A stretch of 34,499 nucleotides of DNA from positions 1-34,499 of the forward strand of contig JAPLDI010000048.1 of assembly GCA_026391795.1 (NCBI GenBank), written 5' to 3'. The number at the start of each line of letters is the position of its first letter. Within the stretch, counting starts at the first letter, position 1. A model generated the notes under the pieces. That model was not told the DNA's origin. It searched no databases and saw only the letters and a program-made list of their open reading frames with translations. Of the stretch, positions 17,392 to 25,607 are shown piece after piece. A program made the translations under genes and the position numbers. This stretch comes from Bacteroidota bacterium (GTDB lineage Bacteria > Bacteroidota > Bacteroidia > Bacteroidales > FEN-979).

Positions 17392-18042
17392 TCAGAAATT
17401 CTTCAGCAACCGGATGGTTTCAAGAGGATCGGGTGAGGAAAAGACCGTATTCCCGGCAACCAGGACATCAGCTCCCGCTTTGAGCAACCGGGGGGCATTT
17501 TCCAGGTCCACACCCCCGTCAACTTCTATCAGGGCGGATGATTTTGTGGATGTGATCAGGGTTTTCAACTCTTCAATCTTGGGGAGGGTATGCCCGATGA
17601 ATTTTTGTCCTCCAAACCCCGGGTTTACCGACATGAGCAGGACAAGGTCCACATCCTGAATGATCTCCTGAAGCAGGAGAACAGGGGTATGGGGGTTCAG
17701 CACAACCCCGGCCTTTGCGCCGAGATCGCGTATGGCATGAACCGTACGGTGAAGGTGGCTGCAGGTTTCGTAGTGTACGCTGATCAGGTAAGCACCTGCC
17801 TTTTTAAACCGTTCGAGGTAGCGGTCAGGATCCATGATCATCAGGTGCACATCGAGCGGCTTCCTTGCTTTTTTCGCGATCTTTTCAATGACGGGGAATC
17901 CAAAGGAGATATTGGGGACAAACATGCCGTCCATCACATCGAGGTGGAACCAGTCGGCCTCACTGGCATTTACCATATCAATATCCTTCTCCAGGTTCAG
18001 AAAATCAGCTGACAGCAGGGAAGGGGCTATAAGATGGGTCAT
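17392..18042 (-). CDS. rpe: Ribulose-phosphate 3-epimerase
   Basis: A 216-residue TIM-barrel enzyme that interconverts D-ribulose 5-phosphate and D-xylulose 5-phosphate in the pentose-phosphate pathway. Diagnostic segments are APSLLSADFLNL at the N-terminus, HLDVMDGMFVPNISFG (H33, D35), DVHLMI (H66), SVNPGFGGQKFI and EVDGGV (catalytic aspartate). The last phosphate-binding loop is GADVLVAGNTVF. Length is typical. It starts 14 bases after the sigma factor gene stop and is probably co-transcribed with it, an arrangement that looks incidental metabolically. Confidence 0.97.
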   Translation of the reverse strand: MTHLIAPSLLSADFLNLEKDIDMVNASEADWFHLDVMDGMFVPNISFGFPVIEKIAKKARKPLDVHLMIMDPDRYLERFKKAGAYLISVHYETCSHLHRTVHAIRDLGAKAGVVLNPHTPVLLLQEIIQDVDLVLLMSVNPGFGGQKFIGHTLPKIEELKTLITSTKSSALIEVDGGVDLENAPRLLKAGADVLVAGNTVFSSPDPLETIRLLKNF

Positions 18043-18056
18043 GCCTTTCGGTTTAT

Positions 18057-18920
18057 CTATCCGAGGTAGGTTTTCAGGATCTTGCTTCGGGAAGTATGTT
18101 TCAGCCGGCGGATTGCTTTTTCTTTAATCTGCCTGACACGCTCACGCGTGAGGTCGAATTTTTCACCGATCTCTTCCAGCGTCATCGGGTGACTTCCGTT
18201 AAGGCCAAAATAGAGCCGGATCACATCCGCTTCACGTTGCGTCAGCGTTGAAACTGCCCGTTCGATCTCTTTCCTCAGTGATTCATAAAGGAGGCCGGTA
18301 TCGGGTGTGGTGTTCTCTTCGCTCCTGAGAACATCGTACATGGTGTTGTCCTCATCCTGCACCAGGGGTGCATCCATGGAGACATGACGCCCCGAGTTCT
18401 TCAGCGATTCTTTCACTTCATTTTCAGAGATCTCAAGAAGTGTGGCGATCTCATCGGCATTGGGTTCACGCTCAAACTGCTGTTCCAGCTGTGCATAGGC
18501 CTTGTTGATCTTGTTGATGGATCCGATCTTGTTGAGCGGCAGCCGGACGATACGCGATTGCTCGGCAAGTGCCTGCAGGATGGATTGACGGATCCACCAA
18601 ACGGCATAGGAGATGAATTTGAATCCACGGGTCTCGTCAAAGCGCTGCGCAGCCTTGATAAGTCCGAGGTTACCCTCGTTGATAAGGTCGGGAAGGCTCA
18701 ATCCCTGGTTCTGGTACTGCTTTGAAACGGAGACCACGAAACGGAGGTTTGCTTTGGTGAGTTTCTCCAGCGCGGCCTGGTCGCCTTGTTTGATCCTCTG
18801 AGCCAGAGAGACTTCCTCATCTGCCGTGATCAGCTCGACTTTGCCAATTTCCTGAAGATACTTGTCCAGGGAAGCGGTTTCACGATTGGTAACCTGCTTG
18901 GTAATTTTTAATTGCCTCAT
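18057..18920 (-). CDS. rpoD: Primary RNA polymerase sigma factor
   Basis: A 287-residue group-1-type sigma-70 factor of the short Bacteroidota form without region 1.1. Region 1.2 is [20 protein letters not shown]. Region 2 includes [20 protein letters not shown] and [19 protein letters not shown], which bind core polymerase and the -7 box. Regions 3 and 4 contain [15 protein letters not shown] and [20 protein letters not shown], the helix-turn-helix for the -33 box. This is the factor expected to use the TTTG / TAnnTTTG promoters noted in this window. It lies 72 bases downstream of pnp. Confidence 0.95.
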   Translation of the reverse strand: MRQLKITKQVTNRETASLDKYLQEIGKVELITADEEVSLAQRIKQGDQAALEKLTKANLRFVVSVSKQYQNQGLSLPDLINEGNLGLIKAAQRFDETRGFKFISYAVWWIRQSILQALAEQSRIVRLPLNKIGSINKINKAYAQLEQQFEREPNADEIATLLEISENEVKESLKNSGRHVSMDAPLVQDEDNTMYDVLRSEENTTPDTGLLYESLRKEIERAVSTLTQREADVIRLYFGLNGSHPMTLEEIGEKFDLTRERVRQIKEKAIRRLKHTSRSKILKTYLG

Positions 18921-18992
18921 GCGAAATGTTTTGTTTAACCCTGTAGCTTAGGGTAATTTGTACGAATAAAAGAGAGCACGAGTTACAAAAAA

Positions 18993-21134
18993 CTATTCTT
19001 TTTTGGGCGTTTTTTCAGGTTGTGGCAACAATACTTTCCTTGAAAGCTTGATTTTTCCGTTCTTCGGATCGACACCGATGAGTTTTACCTCGATGATATC
19101 ACCGATTTTCAATGCATCTTCCACTTTTTCAAGGCGGGTCCAGTCAATTTCAGAAATATGAAGAAGGCCGTCCTGTCCGGGAAGGATCTCGACGAATGCG
19201 CCGAAAGGCATGATGTTCTTTACCTTGCCGGTGTATACTTCTCCCACTTCCGGAACTGCAATGATTCCTTTGATCTTATTAACAACGGCATTCTTTGCTT
19301 CAACATTGTCTGCAATGATATCAACAATGCCAAATTCCCCGATTTCCTGGATAACGATGGTGGTTCCTGTTTCACGCTGCATTTCCTGGATGACTTTTCC
19401 GCCGGGTCCGATGATGGCGCCGATGAATTCTTTGGGTACCTTCATCTGGAAGATACGAGGTACGAAGGGTTTGTAATCGGGACGCGGTGAAGAGATTGTC
19501 TTCTCGATTTCGCCAAGGATATGCAGGCGTCCTTTTTTTGCCTGTGTAAGTGCTTCCGTGAGAATTTCCGAGGAGAGTCCGTCGACCTTGATATCCATCT
19601 GGCAGGCTGTGATCCCGTCGCGGGTACCGCAGACTTTAAAATCCATGTCACCCAGATGATCTTCGTCACCGAGGATGTCGGAAAGGACTGCATATTTGCC
19701 TGTGGATGCATCCGTGATCAACCCCATGGCAATTCCTGAAACCGGTTTCCGGATCTTGACGCCGGCATCCATCAGTGCCATGGTTCCGGCACAAACCGTA
19801 GCCATGGAAGATGACCCGTTGGATTCAAGGATATCAGATACAATACGTATGGTATAGAGGTTTTCCTCGGCTGTGGGTAAAATATTTTTCAATGCACGCA
19901 GGGCAAGGTTTCCATGGCCGATTTCCCGGCGGCTTGTGCTGCGGATCGGTTTTACTTCGCCGGTTGCAAAGGAAGGGAAGTTGTAATGAAGGATGAAGTT
20001 GACTTTGCCTTCAATCACGGCACCATCGATCATCTGTTCATCAAGTTTCGAACCCAGGGTAACGGTCGTCAGGGATTGGGTTTCTCCCCGGGTGAAGATT
20101 GCGGAGCCATGGGCAGCAGGAAGGTAATCCACTTCGCACCATATCGGCCGGATCTCGTCAAGTTTACGCCCGTCAACGCGGGTCCTGTTGTCGAGGGTTG
20201 CCATCCGGATGGCATCTTTCTCCACTGCGTGGAAATAACGGCTCACCAGGGTTTTCCGGGATGCCTGTTCCTCTTCGGTAAGGCTGGCAACAAATTCATC
20301 CTTCACCCCGTCAAACATCTCCTTGCGGAGTTTCTTGTTGGCGATGCCTTTTTTGGCAATCTCGTAGATTTTCTGGTAGGTAGCCTTTTTCAAAACCTCC
20401 TTGAATTCGAGGTCATTGGTTTCATGCGAATATTCACGAACGGTTTTGGGTGTCTCAAGCATTTTGACCAGTTCGTTCTGGGCGGTGCACTGTACTTTTA
20501 TGGCTTCGTGCGCAAAGAGGATGGCCTTGACCATCTCCTCTTCCGAAATTTCTTTCATTTCCCCTTCAACCATCATGATGTTGTCGTACGATGCGGCAAC
20601 CATGATGTCGATGTCGGAAAGCAGAAGGTCTGAAATGGACGGGTTGACTACAAATTCTCCGTTTATTCTTCCCACCCGGACTTCCGAGATGGGGCCGTTG
20701 AACGGAATGTCGCTGATTGCCAGGGCCGAGGAAGCGGCAAGACAGGCAAGTGCATCCGGTAACATGTTCTTGTCAGAAGACATCAGGGTAACAATCACCT
20801 GGACTTCTGCATGAAAGTCGTCCGGGAACAGGGGACGGAGCGCACGGTCGACCAGGCGGGCGATCAGTACTTCGTAATCGGAGGGACGGGTTTCGCGTTT
20901 GAAAAAACCACCTGGAAAACGTCCGGCGGCTGCATATTTTTCACGGTATTCAACCGTCAATGGCATAAAATCAACATCTTCTTTTGCCTCTTTGGCTGCA
21001 ACGACGGTTGCAAGCAACATGGTGTCACCCATTTTTACAACAACAGAACCGTCGGCTTGTTTTGCCAGCTTGCCCGTTTCGATGGAGATCGTTCTCCCGT
21101 CGGAAAGCTGAAATTCTTTAACAATTTTACTCAT
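18993..21134 (-). CDS. pnp: Polynucleotide phosphorylase
   Basis: A 713-residue 3'-5' exoribonuclease that degrades RNA with phosphate and can also add tails. Two RNase PH domains are followed by KH ([17 protein letters not shown]) and S1 ([20 protein letters not shown]) RNA-binding domains. The second RNase PH core contains [20 protein letters not shown]-type phosphate-binding residues and [20 protein letters not shown] with the catalytic aspartates. It follows rpsO, the conserved rpsO-pnp order, with an intrinsic terminator between them. The C-terminal tail after S1 is short and ends in lysines and prolines. Confidence 0.98.
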   Translation of the reverse strand: MSKIVKEFQLSDGRTISIETGKLAKQADGSVVVKMGDTMLLATVVAAKEAKEDVDFMPLTVEYREKYAAAGRFPGGFFKRETRPSDYEVLIARLVDRALRPLFPDDFHAEVQVIVTLMSSDKNMLPDALACLAASSALAISDIPFNGPISEVRVGRINGEFVVNPSISDLLLSDIDIMVAASYDNIMMVEGEMKEISEEEMVKAILFAHEAIKVQCTAQNELVKMLETPKTVREYSHETNDLEFKEVLKKATYQKIYEIAKKGIANKKLRKEMFDGVKDEFVASLTEEEQASRKTLVSRYFHAVEKDAIRMATLDNRTRVDGRKLDEIRPIWCEVDYLPAAHGSAIFTRGETQSLTTVTLGSKLDEQMIDGAVIEGKVNFILHYNFPSFATGEVKPIRSTSRREIGHGNLALRALKNILPTAEENLYTIRIVSDILESNGSSSMATVCAGTMALMDAGVKIRKPVSGIAMGLITDASTGKYAVLSDILGDEDHLGDMDFKVCGTRDGITACQMDIKVDGLSSEILTEALTQAKKGRLHILGEIEKTISSPRPDYKPFVPRIFQMKVPKEFIGAIIGPGGKVIQEMQRETGTTIVIQEIGEFGIVDIIADNVEAKNAVVNKIKGIIAVPEVGEVYTGKVKNIMPFGAFVEILPGQDGLLHISEIDWTRLEKVEDALKIGDIIEVKLIGVDPKNGKIKLSRKVLLPQPEKTPKKE

Positions 21135-21173
21135 CTTTTTTTCTTTACTGTTATTTCTTTATCTGTGGATACT

Positions 21174-21199
21174 AAAAAAGGCAATCGGTTGAATTGCCT
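21174..21199 (-). terminator. Intrinsic terminator between rpsO and pnp
   Basis: On the minus strand a GGCAAT / ATTGCC stem with a 7-base loop is followed by TTTTTT. It lies about 30 bases after the rpsO stop codon and before pnp, so it probably stops or attenuates transcription from the rpsO promoter. Confidence 0.8.
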
Positions 21200-21228
21200 C
21201 TTTTCTGATGAAACAGGAAACATTTCCT

Positions 21229-21498
21229 TTATTTACGAATCTTCAGTTTCTTGATAATGACCCTGTAACGTTCAATGTCTTTGGCTTTCAGGTAATCCAG
21301 CAACTTCCTGCGTTTTCCTACCATCATGACCAGCGATCTTTCGGTAGCAAGGTCTTTTTTAAACTCTTTCAGGTGTAAGGTGAGGTGCTGGATCTTCTTG
21401 GTAAACAAGGCAACCTGTGCTTCTGCTGAACCGGAATCAAATTCGGATTTTCCGTATTCCTTAAATGCTTTTTTCTTTTCCTCTGGTGCGATATTCAT
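21229..21498 (-). CDS. rpsO: 30S ribosomal protein S15
   Basis: An 89-residue ribosomal protein that binds the central domain of 16S rRNA. The sequence from MNIAPEEKKKAFKEYG through GSAEAQVALFTKKIQHLTLHL to RRKLLDYLKAKDIERY is the standard S15 core. The start is the ATG at 21498. A longer frame reaches 21597, but a perfect promoter (21553-21584) lies inside that extension, and S15 is normally 88-90 residues. The gene order rpsO-pnp is conserved in many bacteria. Confidence 0.97.
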   Translation of the reverse strand: MNIAPEEKKKAFKEYGKSEFDSGSAEAQVALFTKKIQHLTLHLKEFKKDLATERSLVMMVGKRRKLLDYLKAKDIERYRVIIKKLKIRK

Positions 21499-21552
21499 GT
21501 TGAACTTCTTGTATTTGATTAAGTTAATTCCTTTTTCTGGTAGAATGGGGTG

Positions 21553-21584
21553 CAAAAGTAATAATTTCTTTTGAAGAATACAAA
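21553..21584 (-). promoter_or_regulatory. rpsO promoter (TTTG-N20-TACTTTTG)
   Basis: On the minus strand TTTG (21584-21581) and TACTTTTG (21560-21553) are separated by exactly 20 bases, matching the Bacteroidota primary promoter. The expected leader is about 45-50 bases. It decides the rpsO start at 21498. Confidence 0.75.
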
Positions 21585-21699
21585 TAATTTTCCGCATAAA
21601 ATTCAGATTCAGCTTCAGTTTCTTCCGGCTTTCTGAGGATCTTTGACGAGGGAGTTAAAATGGTTGACCCGACGGATTCCGAAAAGGGATAGATTTCAC

Positions 21700-21707
21700 T
21701 ATATTTG
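21700..21707 (+). promoter_or_regulatory. Candidate -7 box of the cyclase gene
   Basis: TATATTTG fits TAnnTTTG and lies 36 bases before the ATG at 21743. No clear TTTG -33 box is present. Confidence 0.45.
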
Positions 21708-21742
21708 TATGTTGGCTGTTTTCTTATTTAGAACCATCGGAT

Positions 21743-23593
21743 ATGACAAGAATTGTCAGAACAGGTAGTTTGTTCCTGCTTTTCCTGATCCCTTTTGCAT
21801 TTCAGGGTCTTGCTCAGCAGCAGGGAAAGAAAGACCTCAAATCGTTACTTGTCCGCCTTGCAACCTATCAAAAGGAAGATACTGTAAAAATCGGGTTGTA
21901 CCGCGACATTGCTTTTCTGAGTTACAGCACCAATCCAAAAACCGGGATCGACTACGGCGAGAAAGGGATCGCCCTGGCGGAAAAGCTGAATTACCGCAAG
22001 GGATTGATCTTCTGCCTCATATCAACCGGTGTTTGCTACTGGTCAACATCCAATTACCCTAAAGCCCTTGAAATCCTGCTGAAGGCTTTGAAAATATCCG
22101 AAGAGGATGGCAACAAAACCGGGATTGCAAAAGCGAGTGCGAACATCGGATCGGTTTATGCCGATGAAGCCAATTATCCCAAAGCGCTCGAATATTATTT
22201 CAAGGCACTTAAAATATCGGAGGAACTAAACGATAAGACCGGAATCGCCAGAAAACTCGGGAACATCGGCACGGTTTATAAAGAGATGAATCCACCCGAT
22301 TATCCGCAAGCGCTGGAATATTTCTCCCGGGCACTGAAATATTATGAGGAAACAGGCGAAAAGAGGGGCGTTGCCGTGACCCTTGAAAATATCAGCTGGG
22401 TCTATTCCGGACAATCCCTGTATAAAAAAGCAATTGACGGCCTCAACAAAGCGCTTCCGATCGTGGAAGAGACCGGAGAACCGCGATGGATCATGTATTA
22501 CTATGGAACGATCGGGGAGGCCTATTACAACATGGCCACCGATACTTCAGTGAAATACCGGAAGACCCTGAATTCACTTTCCCAGGGTGAAAAATCTTCC
22601 TTCCTCAATCAATCGCTTGGATACCTGTTTAAGGCTGCTGAAACCGCCAAGGAGATCAAGGCTGACAAACAGCTGATAAGCTGGTACACCGATATCAGGG
22701 ATGCCTACAAGTCCCTCGGAAACTGGGAATCAGCATACCGTTATTCGATTCTGAGCAACAACCTGAAAGATGACCTGTTTACCCAGGAAAAAAACCTGAA
22801 AATTGCCAACCTGGAGGCCATCAGGGAAACCCAGGTCAAACAGAAAGAGATCGAACTGCAGACGGAGCGACTGGCAAGGACCCGGATACAGCTGATCGCC
22901 GTGGCAGGGGCTTTTCTCGGACTGATCATCATCGTCCTTCTGGTTTACCTTTCCAGGCGGAAATCGGAACGGCTGCTGAGGATCATGCTTCCTGCCAAGA
23001 TCGCACGGAGACTGAAGAAAAAAGAAAAGCCCATCGCGGACATGTTTGAAAATGCAGCCGTCGTCTTTGCCGATATCGTCGATTTTACAGGCTTTTCAAA
23101 AGACAAGGACCCGCACCAGGTCATTGAAGTGCTGACCGATATCTTTGGAAGGATGGATGCTCTGTCGGATAAATTCGGGCTGGAGAAAATTAAGACCATC
23201 GGTGATTGTTACATGGCTGTCAGCGGACTGCCTGTTCCTTCGCACGACAGCGTGGAAAATGCAGCTAATTTCGCCATCGCCTGCCGTGAACTGATGCGTG
23301 AATATAAAACCCGCGACGGCGAAAGCATCGGGATCCGGATCGGCATGGATGCAGGACAGGTGATCGCCGGTGTGATCGGGGAGAAAAGGTTCAGCTACGA
23401 CCTTTGGGGAGACATCGTCAATACTGCCTCGCGAATGGAATCACTGGGCGTGGTGGGAGAGGTCCAGATCACAGAGAATGTTGTAAAACGGCTGCAGGGA
23501 AAATACATCACAAAGGAACGGGGAGAACAGGTTGTAAAGGGCAAGGGAACGATGAAAACATGGCTGCTGGTCAGTATCGTTATGCAACTGTAA
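21743..23593 (+). CDS. TPR-containing membrane adenylate cyclase (class III)
   Basis: A 616-residue receptor-like cyclase. A signal peptide (residues 1 to about 24) is followed by TPR repeats from about 60 to 345 (units such as YPKALEYYFKALKISEELND). Then come a short coiled segment (about 350-380), a transmembrane helix (about 383-403) and a class III cyclase domain (about 437-600). The metal-binding aspartates D444 (FADIVDFTGF) and D488 (KTIGDCY) are present. K484 and D553 (SYDLWGD) are the adenine-selecting pair, and N560 and R564 (NTASRM) the transition-state residues. This favours cAMP over cGMP. The TPR part should face the periplasm and the cyclase the cytosol. It is a single gene with its own promoter candidate. 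The ligand is unknown. Confidence 0.9.
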   Translation: MTRIVRTGSLFLLFLIPFAFQGLAQQQGKKDLKSLLVRLATYQKEDTVKIGLYRDIAFLSYSTNPKTGIDYGEKGIALAEKLNYRKGLIFCLISTGVCYWSTSNYPKALEILLKALKISEEDGNKTGIAKASANIGSVYADEANYPKALEYYFKALKISEELNDKTGIARKLGNIGTVYKEMNPPDYPQALEYFSRALKYYEETGEKRGVAVTLENISWVYSGQSLYKKAIDGLNKALPIVEETGEPRWIMYYYGTIGEAYYNMATDTSVKYRKTLNSLSQGEKSSFLNQSLGYLFKAAETAKEIKADKQLISWYTDIRDAYKSLGNWESAYRYSILSNNLKDDLFTQEKNLKIANLEAIRETQVKQKEIELQTERLARTRIQLIAVAGAFLGLIIIVLLVYLSRRKSERLLRIMLPAKIARRLKKKEKPIADMFENAAVVFADIVDFTGFSKDKDPHQVIEVLTDIFGRMDALSDKFGLEKIKTIGDCYMAVSGLPVPSHDSVENAANFAIACRELMREYKTRDGESIGIRIGMDAGQVIAGVIGEKRFSYDLWGDIVNTASRMESLGVVGEVQITENVVKRLQGKYITKERGEQVVKGKGTMKTWLLVSIVMQL

Positions 23594-23628
23594 ATCCTCC
23601 CATCAACCAATTTATCCCTGCTTTTCTG

Positions 23629-23660
23629 CTTGACAAAAATTCCGCTTCGCATTAACTTTG
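23629..23660 (+). promoter_or_regulatory. Promoter of the DUF4342 gene
   Basis: CTTGAC at 23629-23634 followed by TAACTTTG at 23653-23660. The gap between CTTG and the -7 box is 20 bases, close to the Bacteroidota pattern with one mismatch in the -33 box. The leader would be about 50 bases and includes the hairpin at 23687-23706. Confidence 0.55.
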
Positions 23661-23686
23661 ATCTTTAACAATAAATCAGTATACAC

Positions 23687-23706
23687 GAACCGGGAACTCC
23701 CGGTTC
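23687..23706 (+). promoter_or_regulatory. Strong leader hairpin before the DUF4342 gene
   Basis: GAACCGGGA and TCCCGGTTC form a perfect 9-bp inverted repeat separated by only AC. It ends 13 bases before the ATG at 23720. It has no T-tract, so it is not a terminator. A translation-control or RNA-stability role is inferred only. Confidence 0.55.
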
Positions 23707-23719
23707 AAATTTCTGGGAT

Positions 23720-24007
23720 ATGGAAAATTTCAAGGAAGAATTCAAGGTGAAAAGTGAGGAAGTGATCAGTAAGGTAAAGGAATTATTGCATGAAGGCAAT
23801 GTAAGGAAGCTGATCATCAAGGATACTGAAGGAAAAGTATACCTGGAGATTCCTGTTACATTCGGGGTTATCGGGGCAATGCTGGCTCCCTGGCTGGCAG
23901 CGGTGGGTGCAGTGGCCGCCATGGTTGCCGACCTTAAGATCGAAGTGATCCGGACCGAGGATCCGGAACCACCCAAACCTGCTGATCCTCCGGAAAACAA
24001 ATCCTGA
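23720..24007 (+). CDS. DUF4342 family protein
   Basis: A 95-residue protein resembling the DUF4342 family: an N-terminal amphipathic segment EEFKVKSEEVISKVKELLHEGNVRKLII, then DTEGKVYLEIPVTFGVIGAML, a hydrophobic stretch to about residue 77, and a proline-rich acidic tail (DPEPPKPADPPENK). The hydrophobic stretch APWLAAVGAVAAMVADL could insert in a membrane. Family function is unknown; the start of such proteins often resembles UBA-like helices. It has its own promoter and leader hairpin and converges on aroE with a 10-base gap. Confidence 0.85.
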   Translation: MENFKEEFKVKSEEVISKVKELLHEGNVRKLIIKDTEGKVYLEIPVTFGVIGAMLAPWLAAVGAVAAMVADLKIEVIRTEDPEPPKPADPPENKS

Positions 24008-24017
24008 AAATTAATAC

Positions 24018-24758
24018 TTACTCTGCATTCCAGATCGTATAGGAAAGATCCGCCTGGATTTGCAGCATCTTTGTGCCGTTCTGAATTGCGGCACCCGCCT
24101 CTTCACCTTTTTTCAGGAAAAGAGTCCTGTCAGGATTATAGACCAGATCGTAAAGGAAATGTTTTTTTGACAGGAGATGATAAGGAAGGGGAGGAAACGT
24201 TTCTTCTGCCGGAAACATTCCGAGCGGTGTGGCATTCACGATAAGCGTATGACTGTCAAGGATCTCTTTCGTGATCGCACGGTAGGAGATATTGGCAGCG
24301 GTTTTTTTTGTCCGGGAGACAAACAGGCAGGAGATGCCCAGTCCGGTCAATGCATAGGCTACCGCTTTTGCAGCCCCTCCGGTTCCCAGGATCAGTGCCT
24401 TGCTATGCCCTGAGAAATCGGCCGACTTAAGGAACCCGTCGGCATCGGTGTTGTACCCTTTCATATGGATGTTTCCCCTCTCCCTGTATATAAAGATGGT
24501 ATTGACAGCACCTATTTTTTCTGCCTTAAGATCAATTTCTTCCAGCCAGGGGATGATCTCCTCCTTGTAGGGGATCGTAACATTTAAACCTTTAAGTGCA
24601 GGATATTTGCGAAAAAGGGCAGGAAACTCGTTGAGTGACTTCAGTGGAAAGTTTAGATACCGGTAGCCCGATTTTCCTTCTTTTTTGAGTTTTTCTGCAA
24701 ACCAGGATCCGGAGGCAGAGTGTGACAGGGGGTACCCGATCAGTCCATAGGTGATCAT
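24018..24758 (-). CDS. aroE: Shikimate dehydrogenase
   Basis: A 246-residue NADP-dependent enzyme that reduces 3-dehydroshikimate to shikimate in aromatic amino-acid synthesis. The substrate site contains SHSASG near the N-terminus, NVTIPYKE with the catalytic K65, and NTDADGF with D105. The NADP-binding loop is GTGGAAKAV (about 125-133). The length is slightly below the 260-280 of many homologues but typical for Bacteroidota. It lies five bases after comA and is likely co-transcribed with it, although no shared pathway is obvious. Confidence 0.96.
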   Translation of the reverse strand: MITYGLIGYPLSHSASGSWFAEKLKKEGKSGYRYLNFPLKSLNEFPALFRKYPALKGLNVTIPYKEEIIPWLEEIDLKAEKIGAVNTIFIYRERGNIHMKGYNTDADGFLKSADFSGHSKALILGTGGAAKAVAYALTGLGISCLFVSRTKKTAANISYRAITKEILDSHTLIVNATPLGMFPAEETFPPLPYHLLSKKHFLYDLVYNPDRTLFLKKGEEAGAAIQNGTKMLQIQADLSYTIWNAE

Positions 24759-24763
24759 GCCCT

Positions 24764-25552
24764 CTATTCCAGTTTGTATTTCTTGTATTCATCCGGAAGG
24801 AACCGGAAAAAGGTGTCTCCCCTGAGCCCAAGGCGAAGGGTTTCCAGCGGGATGATCTCGTTGGGAGCAATGTTTCCGAGGTTCACATTGGTCCCGAAAT
24901 GCTCAATGAACCAGGCCTGCTGCGATTTCAAGGGGGCTTCCCAGAGGATCTTTTCGAGGGGGATCCGTGACAGGATCCGGTTGATCAGCACGGTATGTGC
25001 TTTCCCGTTCGGACGGTAAATTCCACAGGTTCCGCTTTCTCTCGCTTCGGCGATCACCATGAAGGCCCCCGCGGCAAGTTCGGTCTCCATCATCTCAATC
25101 CACCGGGCCGGTGCGATCAGGATCCCTGCCTCCTTTGCGCCGACTTCCGATAGTACCAGGTAGTTCTTAGCGAGGGTAGTGATAAATTCACATTTTTTTG
25201 CATGATCGATCCGCATGGACCCATCGGAGATCTCAACAGCATCAATACCAAGATCATCAATATACCTCCGGTATTCATCCATCATGTTGCGGATCAGGAA
25301 CGCTTCGAACAGGGTTCCCCCCACATATACTTTCATGTTCGCCTGCTGGTAGAGCCTGATTTTCTCTTTTACATTTGGTGTGACGACCGAAGTCCCGAAT
25401 CCCAGCTTCACAAAATCGGTAAAGTCGGCTGAAACGGAAATGAAATCTTCAGCTTCACGGATGCTTAGTCCTTTGTCCATGACCATCGCGACTCCGTTTG
25501 TCCTCGGTTTCTTTGTTCTTTCCGGCATCAGGGGTAAATGGATATTCTCCAT
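24764..25552 (-). CDS. comA: Phosphosulfolactate synthase
   Basis: A 262-residue TIM-barrel protein of the ComA family, which adds sulfite to phosphoenolpyruvate to form (R)-phosphosulfolactate. Family stretches include FTDFVKLGFGTSVVTP, KVYVGGTLFEAF, DAVEISDGSMRI, VLSEVGAKEAG and NVNLGNIAPNEIIPLETLRLGLRGDT. In methanogens ComA starts coenzyme M synthesis. In Bacteroidota, which lack that coenzyme, the product may feed sulfonate or sulfonolipid metabolism, but this is inference. No ComB, ComC or sulfonolipid genes are in the window. Neighbours are an upstream TPR gene (55 bases) and downstream aroE (five bases). Confidence 0.93.
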   Translation of the reverse strand: MENIHLPLMPERTKKPRTNGVAMVMDKGLSIREAEDFISVSADFTDFVKLGFGTSVVTPNVKEKIRLYQQANMKVYVGGTLFEAFLIRNMMDEYRRYIDDLGIDAVEISDGSMRIDHAKKCEFITTLAKNYLVLSEVGAKEAGILIAPARWIEMMETELAAGAFMVIAEARESGTCGIYRPNGKAHTVLINRILSRIPLEKILWEAPLKSQQAWFIEHFGTNVNLGNIAPNEIIPLETLRLGLRGDTFFRFLPDEYKKYKLE

Positions 25553-25607
25553 AGGTGCAGATTTGTAGATGTTTTAGTTCCCAGAACGAATAAAATCCCA
25601 AAGGATC

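Noticed and set aside
21499-21597. N-terminal extension of ribosomal protein S15
   Set aside because: A consensus promoter lies inside it, and S15 proteins have about 89 residues.
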